Source of the DNA: Marinobacterium arenosum
Lineage (GTDB): Bacteria; Pseudomonadota; Gammaproteobacteria; Pseudomonadales; Balneatricaceae
Direction: 5' to 3'
DNA length: 64,000 nucleotides
Assembly: GCF_019795155.1 (NCBI RefSeq)
Contig: NZ_JAILYN010000010.1
Coordinates: 34,575 to 98,574, forward strand
The position numbers and the translations under genes are program-made. Every line of letters begins with the position of its first letter. Positions within the stretch are counted from its first letter, which is position 1. Below are positions 34,801-42,956 of this stretch, in pieces. The notes under the pieces are model-generated. The model was not told where the DNA came from, searched no databases, and saw only the letters and a program-made list of their open reading frames with translations.

Positions 34801-36021
34801 GCCTACCTGGGGCTGACCATGAATGATGGCCGGGTGCTGGTGATGGAGCTGGCTGCGCCGTTTGCGATGAACCTGTCCGGCCAGGACACCGCGCTGAACC
34901 TGTCCGGCAACTGTACCGGCGGGCTCTGCACCGACAGCTCCGGTACGCCGCTGTACACCGAGATCGCGATGGAGGGCGTCTGGGCGTTCGATCTGGTCGG
35001 CCGCTTCGATACCGGCAAGCAGGATGGCGCCAGCAACCCGATCTATGCCGGCGCCGACCAGGCGATGGCCGAATATACCCTGCATGAAAAGGACGGCGAG
35101 TCGGTCGTATTTACCGTCAACGGGGTAACCGTGCTGGAATCCTCTCCGGCGCCGTCGATGGTGATCGGCTTTATCGAGGACGATCCGGATCAGCTGACCG
35201 ACGAGACCAATACACCGGTCACCGACGCCAATGGCGACCCGGTGATCGCCGGGATCGAGGGGGAGGCCGGTACCGCTCAGCAGGATGGTCACAACACCCA
35301 GATCCAGACCGTTCAGGAGGGTGGCATCGATGTGATCAGCCAGGTCTCGGTCGCTGATGACGACTGTGTGCCCAACTGCTCATTCGACAAGGGCGATGCG
35401 ACACTGGTGGAACCGGCATCGACCACCACGGTCGGCGGCACCACGGTCAACTGGGGACGCTGGGATATCGAGGGTAGCACCGCCCAGCTGGTGGATGATG
35501 GTCAGACGCTGACCACCAAGGGTCCGCTGCATTTCATCTTGACCACGGACCTGACCCCTTACGATGTGGTGCAGGCCAAGACCGGGGCGGTGACCTACAG
35601 CTGGGACAGCGGTACTATCCCGACCCTGTATGACCGCAGTGGCAGCGGCGTTATCGATGGCACCGTGAATTCGGCCTCCATCGATGTCGATTTCGATACC
35701 CAGGCTGTCACCAATGCGGCTCTGTCGCTGCAGTTCATCGACGGCGGGACCATTTACGATGTCAATGCCGCGATGGCCGGCGGCAGTCAGCCGCTGGAGC
35801 AACTGCTGTACGGCGCTGGCGATATCAAGCTGGACGGTACGCTGGATATCACCTCGCTGCCGCAGGCGCAGATGCATGGCCATATGTCGATGGATTTCGT
35901 CGGCGCCAACGCCGAGGGGATCGTTACCGGCTTCGGCCTGCAGGAGGCGATAGACCCCAGCACCGTGGCACCGACCTCCAATATCGGTGTGACCGGCGCC
36001 GGCCTGTTGAAGGCGCCTTGA
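31861..36021 (+). CDS. Giant secreted FecR-domain protein with DGT repeats and three C-terminal repeats
   Basis: A 1386-residue exported protein. The signal peptide is 1-23 (ASA cleavage, no lipobox). A FecR domain lies at about 25-180 (LQVRFSDGAMLSLKPNTSFEI, TPVATIGIRGTAFEI). A highly acidic/lysine linker runs from 205 to 330, a T/D/G-rich region at 420-500 includes TDGTDV repeats, and a GSS linker spans 500-530. Then come three related segments beginning near residues 585, 862 and 1163. Each has a Cys pair, a Y/W-G-x-W motif (YYGIWQSG, VWYGRWNTD, VNWGRWDIE), an inner xxVDFDxQxVTNAxLS-like strand and a late AMAIDFVG-like strand. These resemble TbpB-type barrels, consistent with the Slam-like gene upstream exporting it. 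Function unknown. Confidence 0.75.
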   Translation: MMRLLTALVTLITVLASLPASAAESVGKVILSFGKNLAISPDGERRRLKRQSDLYSGETLQTGGKGRLQVRFSDGAMLSLKPNTSFEISDYRFEQGKAEEGRAFYKLIEGGMRTISGQIGKVDRDDYRLETPVATIGIRGTAFEIFQSPEGMWFAVSEGAVYAVSQQDAQLIEAGGYAFVANDGNLQVLEERPAELDRDTSSEDDSEESSDESGRENGKDKSKKQNKDKGKKDDDKEQGQQQDGQDADDEQSEEAASDKDSHSNTGSRKSTAGNRSGDDSAAQQDAPVDDGAGSFAAADDDAAASDDEAVTTTGSDAETQFATRSETENEFTAGDGALSGGVAESDAKLASDGTSTNSELTVATGTTVTSTELSLLADARIAEQNFVPAGDLTQETVQTTDQQIVVDDGSDAIDDSTDSSDGADSIDGGDTTTGGDGTDTADGSTDGTDSTGDTGNTDGTDATDGTDVTDGTDVTDGTDVTDGTDVTDGTTDDTAGTDNGSSSGGSSGGSSGGSSGGSSGGSSGPAFTGTQLPDGGRVQIAYQSDQGSGLQAAGLTVEASGSGSRIYLRSGAIEGVDAKSSGLSDGNACSGDCLIDTGGSPLEAVALTGDPDKAVYYGIWQSGAIERFTDGGSAMTKPSFLHYIYSDKLTPSAALTVKRGSYSYEFLQGSSITTETPTVSGEILEGGVEIDFDSASVASTYLSMGNFTDGRTLTLSGSGESLNDLLNGTVLRLHLGIGGLCSNGGCDDSGSPTSVSGAMAIDFVGNDADRLISSFWLEEDGSLLDLAFVGTAVFDSLYVANGNDWPAGTKVRLASFDSDGDRGVIQVMRDDDSMIDIIVDDSDSLNPRFVGYFITSHHGFLSAAVPGCSGSQPCTLGLTGNLADGAFGSDGEVWYGRWNTDALEYANEGGDSLAASAPIHYVMSDLLSGSDVVTARRGVYRFDLSGATVPTSLNSDNSLAEGTVDNAKLIINFGSQEVTDAYLGLTMNDGRVLVMELAAPFAMNLSGQDTALNLSGNCTGGLCTDSSGTPLYTEIAMEGVWAFDLVGRFDTGKQDGASNPIYAGADQAMAEYTLHEKDGESVVFTVNGVTVLESSPAPSMVIGFIEDDPDQLTDETNTPVTDANGDPVIAGIEGEAGTAQQDGHNTQIQTVQEGGIDVISQVSVADDDCVPNCSFDKGDATLVEPASTTTVGGTTVNWGRWDIEGSTAQLVDDGQTLTTKGPLHFILTTDLTPYDVVQAKTGAVTYSWDSGTIPTLYDRSGSGVIDGTVNSASIDVDFDTQAVTNAALSLQFIDGGTIYDVNAAMAGGSQPLEQLLYGAGDIKLDGTLDITSLPQAQMHGHMSMDFVGANAEGIVTGFGLQEAIDPSTVAPTSNIGVTGAGLLKAP
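33241..33330 (+). repeat. Five 18-bp tandem repeats inside the FecR gene
   Basis: Units start at 33241, 33259, 33277, 33295 and 33313, each encoding D-[VA]-T-D-G-T. The Val-Thr codons alternate GTG-ACA and GTC-ACG, giving a partial 36-bp super-period. The array is in frame, so unit gain or loss would change linker length without breaking the protein. Confidence 0.85.
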
Positions 36022-36082
36022 TAATAAATAGACAACGCCCGGCCGGTCAGGCCGGGCCAGACAACCAGGATCTGGCTGATCA

Positions 36083-38341
36083 ATGACCGCAGATATCTCC
36101 ACCCATACCGACCAGTTCTACGCCCGGTTGACGGCCATTCTGAGCAAGATACACGAGTTCAAGGATTTTACCGCCGCCTTTCCGGTGGTGGAGAAGGCGA
36201 TTCTGGCGCTGTTCGGGGCCGAGCGGGTCACGGTCTACCAGCGTAACCGGCACAGCGGCGATATCGTGTCGCGCTACAAGACCGGTGACGATGTGCGCGA
36301 GATCCGGGTGCCGATCAGTACCTCGTCGATCGCCGGTTTCGTCGCCTTCAGCCGGCACGCCCTGCTGTTGAAGGACGTTCGGGACCATGCCGAACTGAAG
36401 CAGGCACATCCCAACCTGCATTTCGACGACAGTTACGAGAAAGGTATCGAGTTCAAGAGCCACGCGATGGTGGTGGTACCGATCGAGCACAAGGGGGTAC
36501 TGCTTGGCGTATTGCAGATTATCAACCGGCGTGATGGCGGCCATTTCACCGAAGACGACCTGAAACGGGCGGAGCAGTTCGCTGCCCTGGTCGGCCAGAA
36601 ATTCCGTTACGATTTCGGCTGTACCGAAGGTCCGTTCGAGTACCTGGTCGACAGCGGTCTGCTGGATGGCCAGACGCTGGCAAGGCTCGAACAGAAGGCC
36701 AGCGACAAGCTGCCGATGACCCGCTTGCTGAAGGAGCATGCCAAGATCAGTTCGGCACAGCTCGGCAAGTCGCTGGAGTGCTACTACCAGGTGCCGTTCC
36801 TGTCGTATCAACCGGATCGCTACTACACCCACCCGATTGCCGACCAGCTCAACAAGGCCTACCTGCGCAACAGCCGCCTGGCGCTGCTGACCGATGGCAA
36901 GAGCGACCGGGTACTGGTACTGATCGACGACCCGAATGACAGCCACCGGGTGATGGAGATCGAGAACGTGATCGGCAGCCGGCACACCGAGATCTGTGTC
37001 GGCCTGCTGGACGATATCCAGCAGTACCTGGGGGTGACCGATCCGAATGGCGGCAGCGCCGGCAACCTGTCCACCATCGTCGATGAACTGGAGGATGACG
37101 GCGAGCTGCTGGAAGACACCCTGTCGGACTCCGAGGAGGTCAGTGAGGAGGACTCCACCGTGGTGCGGCTGGTCAACCGCGTCCTGCTGGATGCCCGCCG
37201 GTTGCGCGCCTCCGATGTGCATATCGAGCCGGGCCGGGGCCGCCTGCCGACCAACGTGCGGATGCGGATAGACGGCGTCTGCCAGGAGATTATCCAGATT
37301 CCGGCCAGCCATGCCCGCGCCACGGTGTCGCGTATCAAGATCATGTCGCGGCTGGATATCGCCGAGCGACGGATGCCGCAGGATGGCAAGTTCTCGGTAC
37401 GCCTGCAGGGCCACCCGATCGACGTGCGGGTGGCGACCATCCCGACCGTCAACGGTGAAGGGGTGGTCATGCGGCTGCTGCAGTCCGGCGAACCGATCCC
37501 GTTCGACCAGCTGAATCTGTCCGAACGTAATATCACGGCGCTCAGCCATCTGCTCACCTTCCCGCATGGTATCCTGCTGGTGGTCGGACCGACCGGCTCG
37601 GGCAAGACCACCACCCTGCATGCCGTGCTGTCGCAGCTGAATACGCCGGACCGTAAGATCTGGACCGCCGAAGATCCGGTTGAGATCACCCAGCCCGGCC
37701 TGCAGCAGGTGCAGGTGCAGCCGAAGATCGGTTTCGACTTCGCCGCCGCGCTGCGCTCCTTCCTGCGTGCCGACCCCGACGTGATCCTGATCGGCGAGAT
37801 GCGCGACCGGGAAACCTCCCATGCCGGTGTCGAAGCCTCGTTGACCGGTCACCTGGTGTTGTCGACTCTGCACACCAATTCGGCACCGGAGACGGTGACC
37901 CGTCTGCTCGACCTGGGCATCGACCCGGTCAGCTTCTCCGATGCGCTGCTCGGCATCCTGGCCCAGCGCTTGGTACGTACCCTGTGCGACAACTGTAAGG
38001 AGGCCTATACCGCTGACGAGGAGGAGGTCGCTTTCCTGCAGCGCCAGTTCGGCGAAGGGGCCGTAGAGGCGCTGGGACTGCAGGCCGGTCACAGCAAACT
38101 GTACCGTGCCAAGGGCTGCGATGAGTGCAACCAGACCGGCTACCGTGGCCGTACCGGCATCCATGAGCTGCTGACTACCTCCCACCGGATGCGCGAGCTG
38201 ATCTATCGCAAGGCGACCGTTTCCGAGATCAAGCAGCAAGCGACGACCGACGGCATGCTGACGCTGCTGCAAGATGGCATCCTCAAGGTGGTCAAAGGGG
38301 ATATCGACTTCCAGCAGTTGCGCCGGGTGACCGCCGAGTAG
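36083..38341 (+). CDS. GAF-fused GspE/PilB-like secretion ATPase, orphan
   Basis: A 752-residue cytosolic ATPase. A GAF domain lies at about 20-170 (VEKAILALFGAERVTVYQRN, AGFVAFSRHALLLKDV), and an MshEN/T2SSE-N-type domain at about 185-330. The hexameric ATPase core follows, with Walker A GPTGSGKTTT (about 502), Asp box IWTAEDPVEI, Walker B VILIGEMRDRET, His box HLVLSTLHTNSA and a four-Cys zinc site (CDNC about 635, CDEC about 679). MshEN domains in relatives bind c-di-GMP, which fits the c-di-GMP enzymes nearby. No platform protein, pilin or secretin lies in the window, so its partner machine is unknown. It is between the FecR gene and the CHASE2 cyclase gene, six bases before the latter. 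Confidence 0.9.
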   Translation: MTADISTHTDQFYARLTAILSKIHEFKDFTAAFPVVEKAILALFGAERVTVYQRNRHSGDIVSRYKTGDDVREIRVPISTSSIAGFVAFSRHALLLKDVRDHAELKQAHPNLHFDDSYEKGIEFKSHAMVVVPIEHKGVLLGVLQIINRRDGGHFTEDDLKRAEQFAALVGQKFRYDFGCTEGPFEYLVDSGLLDGQTLARLEQKASDKLPMTRLLKEHAKISSAQLGKSLECYYQVPFLSYQPDRYYTHPIADQLNKAYLRNSRLALLTDGKSDRVLVLIDDPNDSHRVMEIENVIGSRHTEICVGLLDDIQQYLGVTDPNGGSAGNLSTIVDELEDDGELLEDTLSDSEEVSEEDSTVVRLVNRVLLDARRLRASDVHIEPGRGRLPTNVRMRIDGVCQEIIQIPASHARATVSRIKIMSRLDIAERRMPQDGKFSVRLQGHPIDVRVATIPTVNGEGVVMRLLQSGEPIPFDQLNLSERNITALSHLLTFPHGILLVVGPTGSGKTTTLHAVLSQLNTPDRKIWTAEDPVEITQPGLQQVQVQPKIGFDFAAALRSFLRADPDVILIGEMRDRETSHAGVEASLTGHLVLSTLHTNSAPETVTRLLDLGIDPVSFSDALLGILAQRLVRTLCDNCKEAYTADEEEVAFLQRQFGEGAVEALGLQAGHSKLYRAKGCDECNQTGYRGRTGIHELLTTSHRMRELIYRKATVSEIKQQATTDGMLTLLQDGILKVVKGDIDFQQLRRVTAE

Positions 38342-38347
38342 GCCGTT

Positions 38348-40555
38348 ATGAAGCAGCGGCTGATCCGTACCCTGGTCGGGCTTGGCGTAACCCTGCTGGT
38401 GCTTTACAGCGTCTGGAACGGCAGCCGGCCGGAACTGGCCGAACGGTTCGAACTGGATCTGTATGACCTGCGCTTGAAGCATTCGCTGGTCAACGAGGTC
38501 GATCCGCGCATCGTTATCGTCGATATTGACGAGGCCAGCATGGCGGAGGAGGGGCGCTGGCCCTGGAACCGGCGCAAGCTGGCCCTGTTGCTGGAGCAGC
38601 TGGTGGATCACTACCAGGTTGCACTGGTCGGCTTCGATATGGTGTTCTCTGAGCCGAACAATCAGCTGGAACTGCCCGACCTGCAACAGGCACTTCGGCG
38701 GCGGGGCAATGCCCCGGTCGATGCCGGCGGTTTGCAGCAGTTGGCCGACAGTCTAGACCCGGACCGTCGCTTTGCCCGGGCGATCAGCGAGCGACCGGTG
38801 GTGATGGGCTTCGTATTCGACCGCGCCGACAGCCGGCTGAAAGTCGGTGAGCCCGGCAACGCGGTGCTGAGCGATGATCATCTGCAGTATCAATTGCCGA
38901 TTCCACGCGCCAGCGGCGTGCTGGGTAACCTGGCCCAGCTGCAGCAGGCGACTCCCTGGGGCGGTTTCTTCGATAATCCGTTGGTCGACGGCGATGGTAC
39001 CTACCGGCGGGTGCCGTTGTTGCAGCAATACCAGGAGCGCTACTACCCGTCATTGGCGCTGGGCATGTTCCTGGCATTGTTCGGCGAGTCCAGCGTGACG
39101 CCTATTCTGGAATCGGACAGTACCGGCAGTCACTGGGCGCTCAGTGCGGTGGAGGCTGGCGGGGTGCGGATTCCGGTCGACGAGCACAGCGCGGTACTGG
39201 TGCCCTATCGCGGTGGCATGGGCAGTTTTCCCTATATATCAGCTGCTGATGTGCTGCATGGCCGGGCTGACCGGGGACAATTGGAGGGCACCATCGTGTT
39301 AGTCGGCACCAGTGCCGCCGGCCTGCTCGATCTGCGGGTCACGCCGATGCAGAACCGTTATCCGGGGGTCGAGATCCATGCCAATATCCTGTCCGGTATG
39401 CTCGATGAGCGGATCCGCCACCAGCCGGATTACACCCGGGCGGTCGAGTTGGTACAGTTGCTGGTTACCGGCCTGCTACTGTCGATCCTAGTGCCGCATC
39501 TGTCGGTGCTGCGTGGCTCGCTGTTGGCCGCCGGCTGGGCGCTGTTGGTGGTGGTCGCCAATCTCTATGCCTGGAATGAGCTGCTCTGGGTGATCCCGCT
39601 CGGTTACACGCTGTTGCTGATTGTGCTGCTGTTCCTGTTCCAGCAGGTTACCGGCTATTTCTTCGAGACCCGTAACCGGATGCGACTGGCCAGCCAGTTC
39701 GGCCAATATATTCCGGCTGAGATCGTCGATGAGCTGAATGCCCACGGTAAGCCGGTGGCGTTGCAGGGTGAGAGCCGCGAGATGACGGTGTTCTTCTCCG
39801 ATGTGCGCGGTTTCACCGGCCTGTCGGAGCAGCTGACACCGCAGCAGCTGACCCGGCTGATGAACCTCTACCTGACCCATATGACCCGCATCATCTACCG
39901 GCATCGCGGTACTGTCGATAAATATATCGGCGATGCGGTGATGGCGTTCTGGGGCGCGCCACTGGAGGATGACCAGCATGCCCGGCTGGCACTCGATGCC
40001 GCGTTGGCGATGGACCTTGAGATGCCGCTGATCAACCGCGAACTGGCCGACGAGGGGCTGCCGGCGATCAACGTGGGGATGGGGCTGAACAGCGGCCTGA
40101 TGAATGTCGGCAACATGGGCTCCAGCTACCGGATGGCCTACACCGTGATGGGCGATGCGGTGAACCTGGGCTCGCGGCTGGAGGGGCTGACCAAGTTCTA
40201 CGGTGTGCCGATCATCGTCAGCGGCGAACTGGCCGCCCGGGTACCGGAGTACCTGTTTTTGGAGCTGGATCGGGTGCAGGTGAAGGGGCGTAGCGAGCCG
40301 GTGACCCTCTATCAGCCGCTGGGGCTACGCGATACCGTTGCCGAATCTGTACAGCGGCAGGTTGAACAGGTCGCCGAGGCGATGGCGTCCTACCGCGAGC
40401 AGAATTGGGACCGCTTGCAGCAGCATCTGAACGAACTGGAACAGCAGGGCTTCAATGCGACCCTGATCGAACTGTACCGCTCGCGACTGGCGATCTACCG
40501 GCAAAATCCGCCGCCGGCCGACTGGGACGGCGTGTTCGTGCACACCTCCAAGTAG
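38348..40555 (+). CDS. CHASE2-domain class III adenylate/guanylate cyclase
   Basis: A 735-residue membrane sensor-cyclase. Helix 1 is at about 5-22, a periplasmic CHASE2 domain at about 25-345 (LKHSLVNEVDPRIVIVDIDEASMAEEGRWPWNR and FVGTSA-like VLVGTSAAGLLDLR). Three helices span about 365-440 and a class III cyclase domain covers about 475-665. The metal-binding aspartates are D485 (FFSDVRGFT) and D529 (YIGDAVMAFWG). The substrate lysine precedes the latter in DKYIGD, and the transition-state Asn/Arg are in GDAVNLGSRLEG. All are intact, so it should make cAMP (or cGMP). It starts six bases after the ATPase gene, so the two are co-transcribed. Confidence 0.93.
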   Translation: MKQRLIRTLVGLGVTLLVLYSVWNGSRPELAERFELDLYDLRLKHSLVNEVDPRIVIVDIDEASMAEEGRWPWNRRKLALLLEQLVDHYQVALVGFDMVFSEPNNQLELPDLQQALRRRGNAPVDAGGLQQLADSLDPDRRFARAISERPVVMGFVFDRADSRLKVGEPGNAVLSDDHLQYQLPIPRASGVLGNLAQLQQATPWGGFFDNPLVDGDGTYRRVPLLQQYQERYYPSLALGMFLALFGESSVTPILESDSTGSHWALSAVEAGGVRIPVDEHSAVLVPYRGGMGSFPYISAADVLHGRADRGQLEGTIVLVGTSAAGLLDLRVTPMQNRYPGVEIHANILSGMLDERIRHQPDYTRAVELVQLLVTGLLLSILVPHLSVLRGSLLAAGWALLVVVANLYAWNELLWVIPLGYTLLLIVLLFLFQQVTGYFFETRNRMRLASQFGQYIPAEIVDELNAHGKPVALQGESREMTVFFSDVRGFTGLSEQLTPQQLTRLMNLYLTHMTRIIYRHRGTVDKYIGDAVMAFWGAPLEDDQHARLALDAALAMDLEMPLINRELADEGLPAINVGMGLNSGLMNVGNMGSSYRMAYTVMGDAVNLGSRLEGLTKFYGVPIIVSGELAARVPEYLFLELDRVQVKGRSEPVTLYQPLGLRDTVAESVQRQVEQVAEAMASYREQNWDRLQQHLNELEQQGFNATLIELYRSRLAIYRQNPPPADWDGVFVHTSK

Positions 40556-40813
40556 ATCTTCTTTAGGATTCATCGCGCTGTACGGGCAGAGCCTCTACGC
40601 GTGGATTAAAGCGGTATAACCAGACCCGCGGTTGGCATGCGGGAGCTGCGGGCGTGTGGGAGGCGGGCCCCGCGGCGAGAGCCTTTTCCTGATCGTTGCT
40701 GTACTGAATAGTGCCAGAGGGCGGCCGGCCAGGTCGCTCAGGGCCGGCGCATAAGATTGTCGAGATCGGCCAAATGTATCCGCCGACCGGTGATTGATCA
40801 AGGGGGGCGACTA
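40556..40813. other. Convergent intergenic region with REP-like sequence
   Basis: About 258 bases between the convergent cyclase and HD-GYP genes. No gene is seen. GTGGGAGGCGGGCCCCGCGG at about 40657-40676 is a GC-rich self-complementary stretch of the REP type; no T-tract terminator is clear. Confidence 0.4.
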
Positions 40814-42409
40814 TCAGAGGTGCAGCCCCGGCAGAGTGTTCAGCTCCACCTGATCGATCTGCTTGGCCGCCATATGCTGTTCGGCGTAGCGCAGGTAGGC
40901 GCCGCTGGTCACGAACAGGTTGAACAGCTCGCGGTCCAGCTTATTCTCCTCCACCATCCGGCCGATGATGGTCAGCGCCTGCGACAGCATCATCCCTTTC
41001 TTGTACGGACGGTCCGGCGAGGTCAGTGCCTCGAAGATATCGGCGATACACATGATGCGGGCCCGCAGCGACATCTGCTGGCCAGTCAGGCCGCGCGGGT
41101 AACCGCTGCCATCCATGCACTCGTGATGGTTGCCGGCGATCTCCGGCACGTTGGCCAGCGGTTTGGGGTAGGGCAGCGCTTCCAGCATATCGATGGTCAC
41201 CAGGATATGGTCGCGCATGATATTGCGCTCATCGTCGGTCAGGGTGCCGCGTCGGATCGACAGGTTGGCGATCTCGTCCTCGGTCAGCAGCTGATGGCTG
41301 CTGCCGTAGCTGTCTGTCCAGCCGACCTTGCCGATCTCGGCGATACGGGCCAGCGCCTCGTCGGCCAGGAACTCGCCGCCGCGATTGGTGGTGCGCAGAA
41401 ACGCCAAATCCTCGTCCAGCTGCCGGCAGCGATCCTCGTAAGCACGGCGTGCCTGACGAGCGGCGTTGTCGGACAGGCTTGGTAGTCGCTCCAACAGTTC
41501 GATATAGAGGTGCTGCTTAAGCTGGCTGAAGCGGGCGGCGACCAGTTCGAGCCGATCGAACATCGTCTCCAGCTTGGTGCCCTTGTCGATGATATGTTCC
41601 GGGGTGGTGATCTTGCCGCAGTCGTGCAACCAGGCGGCGATCTTCAGCTCGTACATCTGCTGCTCGGTGAAGCGGGTGTCGCCGAACGGGCCGTCGCTGG
41701 CCTCGCAGACCGCCTCCGCCAAGGTTAGCGCGATGGCCGGTACGTTTTCGCAGTGCTTGCCGGTCACCGGTGACTTGTGGTCGATCGCCCGGGCGATCAT
41801 CTTGATAAAGGATTCCAGCAGCGCACGCTGGGAATCGATCAATTTGCGCTTGGTCAGCGCGGTGGCCGCCATTGACGATAGAGACTCGACCAGCTGCTGT
41901 TGCTCGGCGGAGAACGGCTGGATCTGGCCTTGGTCGTCCATCGCGTTGATCAGCTGCAGCACGCCGATCATCTCGCCCTCGTGGTCCTTCAGCGGTACGC
42001 ACAGGAACGACTTGGAGTGGTAATGGAACTGCGCGTCGAACCGGCGGGTACCCGAGAAATCATATTGTTGGCAGTGGTAGGCGTCGGGGATATTGACCGT
42101 GGTCTGCTGCAGGAAGGTCTGCACCACCACCAGTTTCGAGGCTTCGCCGCGCCGGTCGAACAGGGCCACTGGGGCGAGGTCGGCTTCCGGCTCCTCCAAT
42201 CCCAGGGTCCGGTTGCACATCAGTGTGAACGCCAGCGCGTCCGGATGGGTGCCGCTGAGGGTATAGAGGGTGCCGGCATCGGCATTGGTGAGTTCGATAC
42301 AGCCCTGCATGATCTTGCTGAGCAGCCGGCGGTGATCTTTCTCGGCAGTCAGCGCCAGTGCCAACCGGGCCAGTTGCTGCACGATATCCTTATGGGAGCG
42401 GGTCGTCAT
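40814..42409 (-). CDS. GAF-HD-GYP cyclic-di-GMP phosphodiesterase
   Basis: A 531-residue cytosolic protein. A GAF domain lies at about 20-190 (KIMQGCIELTNADAGTLYTL, FLCVPLKDHEGEMIGVLQLINA). The HD-GYP domain at about 220-500 has the metal-binding WLHDCGKITTPEHI and the late HHECMDGSGYPRGLTGQQMSLRARIMCIADIFEALTS with the GYP signature, DGSGYP. The key residues are intact, so it should hydrolyse c-di-GMP in response to a GAF ligand, possibly a cyclic nucleotide. It is convergent with the CHASE2 cyclase gene, which suggests that cAMP and c-di-GMP are handled together here. That link is inference. Confidence 0.92.
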   Translation of the reverse strand: MTTRSHKDIVQQLARLALALTAEKDHRRLLSKIMQGCIELTNADAGTLYTLSGTHPDALAFTLMCNRTLGLEEPEADLAPVALFDRRGEASKLVVVQTFLQQTTVNIPDAYHCQQYDFSGTRRFDAQFHYHSKSFLCVPLKDHEGEMIGVLQLINAMDDQGQIQPFSAEQQQLVESLSSMAATALTKRKLIDSQRALLESFIKMIARAIDHKSPVTGKHCENVPAIALTLAEAVCEASDGPFGDTRFTEQQMYELKIAAWLHDCGKITTPEHIIDKGTKLETMFDRLELVAARFSQLKQHLYIELLERLPSLSDNAARQARRAYEDRCRQLDEDLAFLRTTNRGGEFLADEALARIAEIGKVGWTDSYGSSHQLLTEDEIANLSIRRGTLTDDERNIMRDHILVTIDMLEALPYPKPLANVPEIAGNHHECMDGSGYPRGLTGQQMSLRARIMCIADIFEALTSPDRPYKKGMMLSQALTIIGRMVEENKLDRELFNLFVTSGAYLRYAEQHMAAKQIDQVELNTLPGLHL

Positions 42410-42616
42410 CTGATACCTCTTGGTCCAACTGAGGCCGCTTGGGCAGCAGCGCCTGAATATGGGCTACATGGGCAAGCCTAGCCAGTCGGTCCTGTGCGTG
42501 CCAGCCACTCGTGTTCCGATTATGCCAGATGAATAGTTGTACCAGAACTGCGCTGTTTCTACGCAGTGTTCCGGATTGGATTTGTAACATATTGTTAATA
42601 AAGCGGTATTATATTT

Positions 42617-42705
42617 CTGGTAAACGGAAGATGGGCCGGTCGCAACAGCGGCAGGGGGCAAAGCCCACGCCAGGAAAGTGGAACAACTGATCGTGCTTTA
42701 ACCAG
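42617..42705 (+). ncRNA. Candidate structured RNA upstream of tRNA-Val
   Basis: A GC-rich island of about 90 bases in AT-rich surroundings. CTGGTAAA (42617-42624) pairs with TTTAACCAG (42697-42705) as a closing stem. Inside are GTCGC-AACA-GCGGC (42639-42652), GGGC-AAA-GCCC (42656-42666) and CCAC/GTGG (42665-42681). TATTAT at 42607-42612 could serve as a -10 on the plus strand. No terminator with a good U tract follows, and no known RNA class was recognised, so this is only a candidate. Confidence 0.3.
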
Positions 42706-42729
42706 TAAAAATTCTTTTGTAACAAGGGG

Positions 42730-42757
42730 TTGCACTGCCCGAAGAAATATCTATAAT
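42730..42757 (+). promoter_or_regulatory. Promoter of tRNA-Val
   Basis: TTGCAC (42730-42735) and TATAAT (42752-42757) with a 16-base spacer, 14 bases before the tRNA. A good match to sigma-70 consensus, followed by a GC-rich CGCAGCACG stretch as in stringently controlled promoters. Confidence 0.7.
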
Positions 42758-42771
42758 ACGCAGCACGTTTT

Positions 42772-42848
<77 letters not shown>

Positions 42849-42860
42849 GAATTTTGAACA

Positions 42861-42900
42861 AAAACAGCCGCTTACGGGTCATGCCGAGTGGCTGTTTTTG
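42861..42900 (+). terminator. Terminator after tRNA-Val
   Basis: AAAACAGCC (42861-42869) pairs with GGCTGTTTT (42890-42898), followed by TG. It lies 12 bases past the CCA end. GTTGGGACAAAGCTGGGACAAA-like sequence just after it is of the kind often seen beside tRNA-linked integration sites, but no integrase gene is present. Confidence 0.7.
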
Positions 42901-42956
42901 TGTTGGGACAAAGCTGGGACAAAACCGGACACGAGCTGATTTTGCCCGATTTGCCA

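Noticed and set aside
42660..42685. CAGGAAAGTGGAACA as part of RNase P RNA
   Set aside because: It resembles a conserved RNase P segment, but the region is only about 90 bases and lacks the other conserved regions such as GAGGAAAGTCCGGGC.
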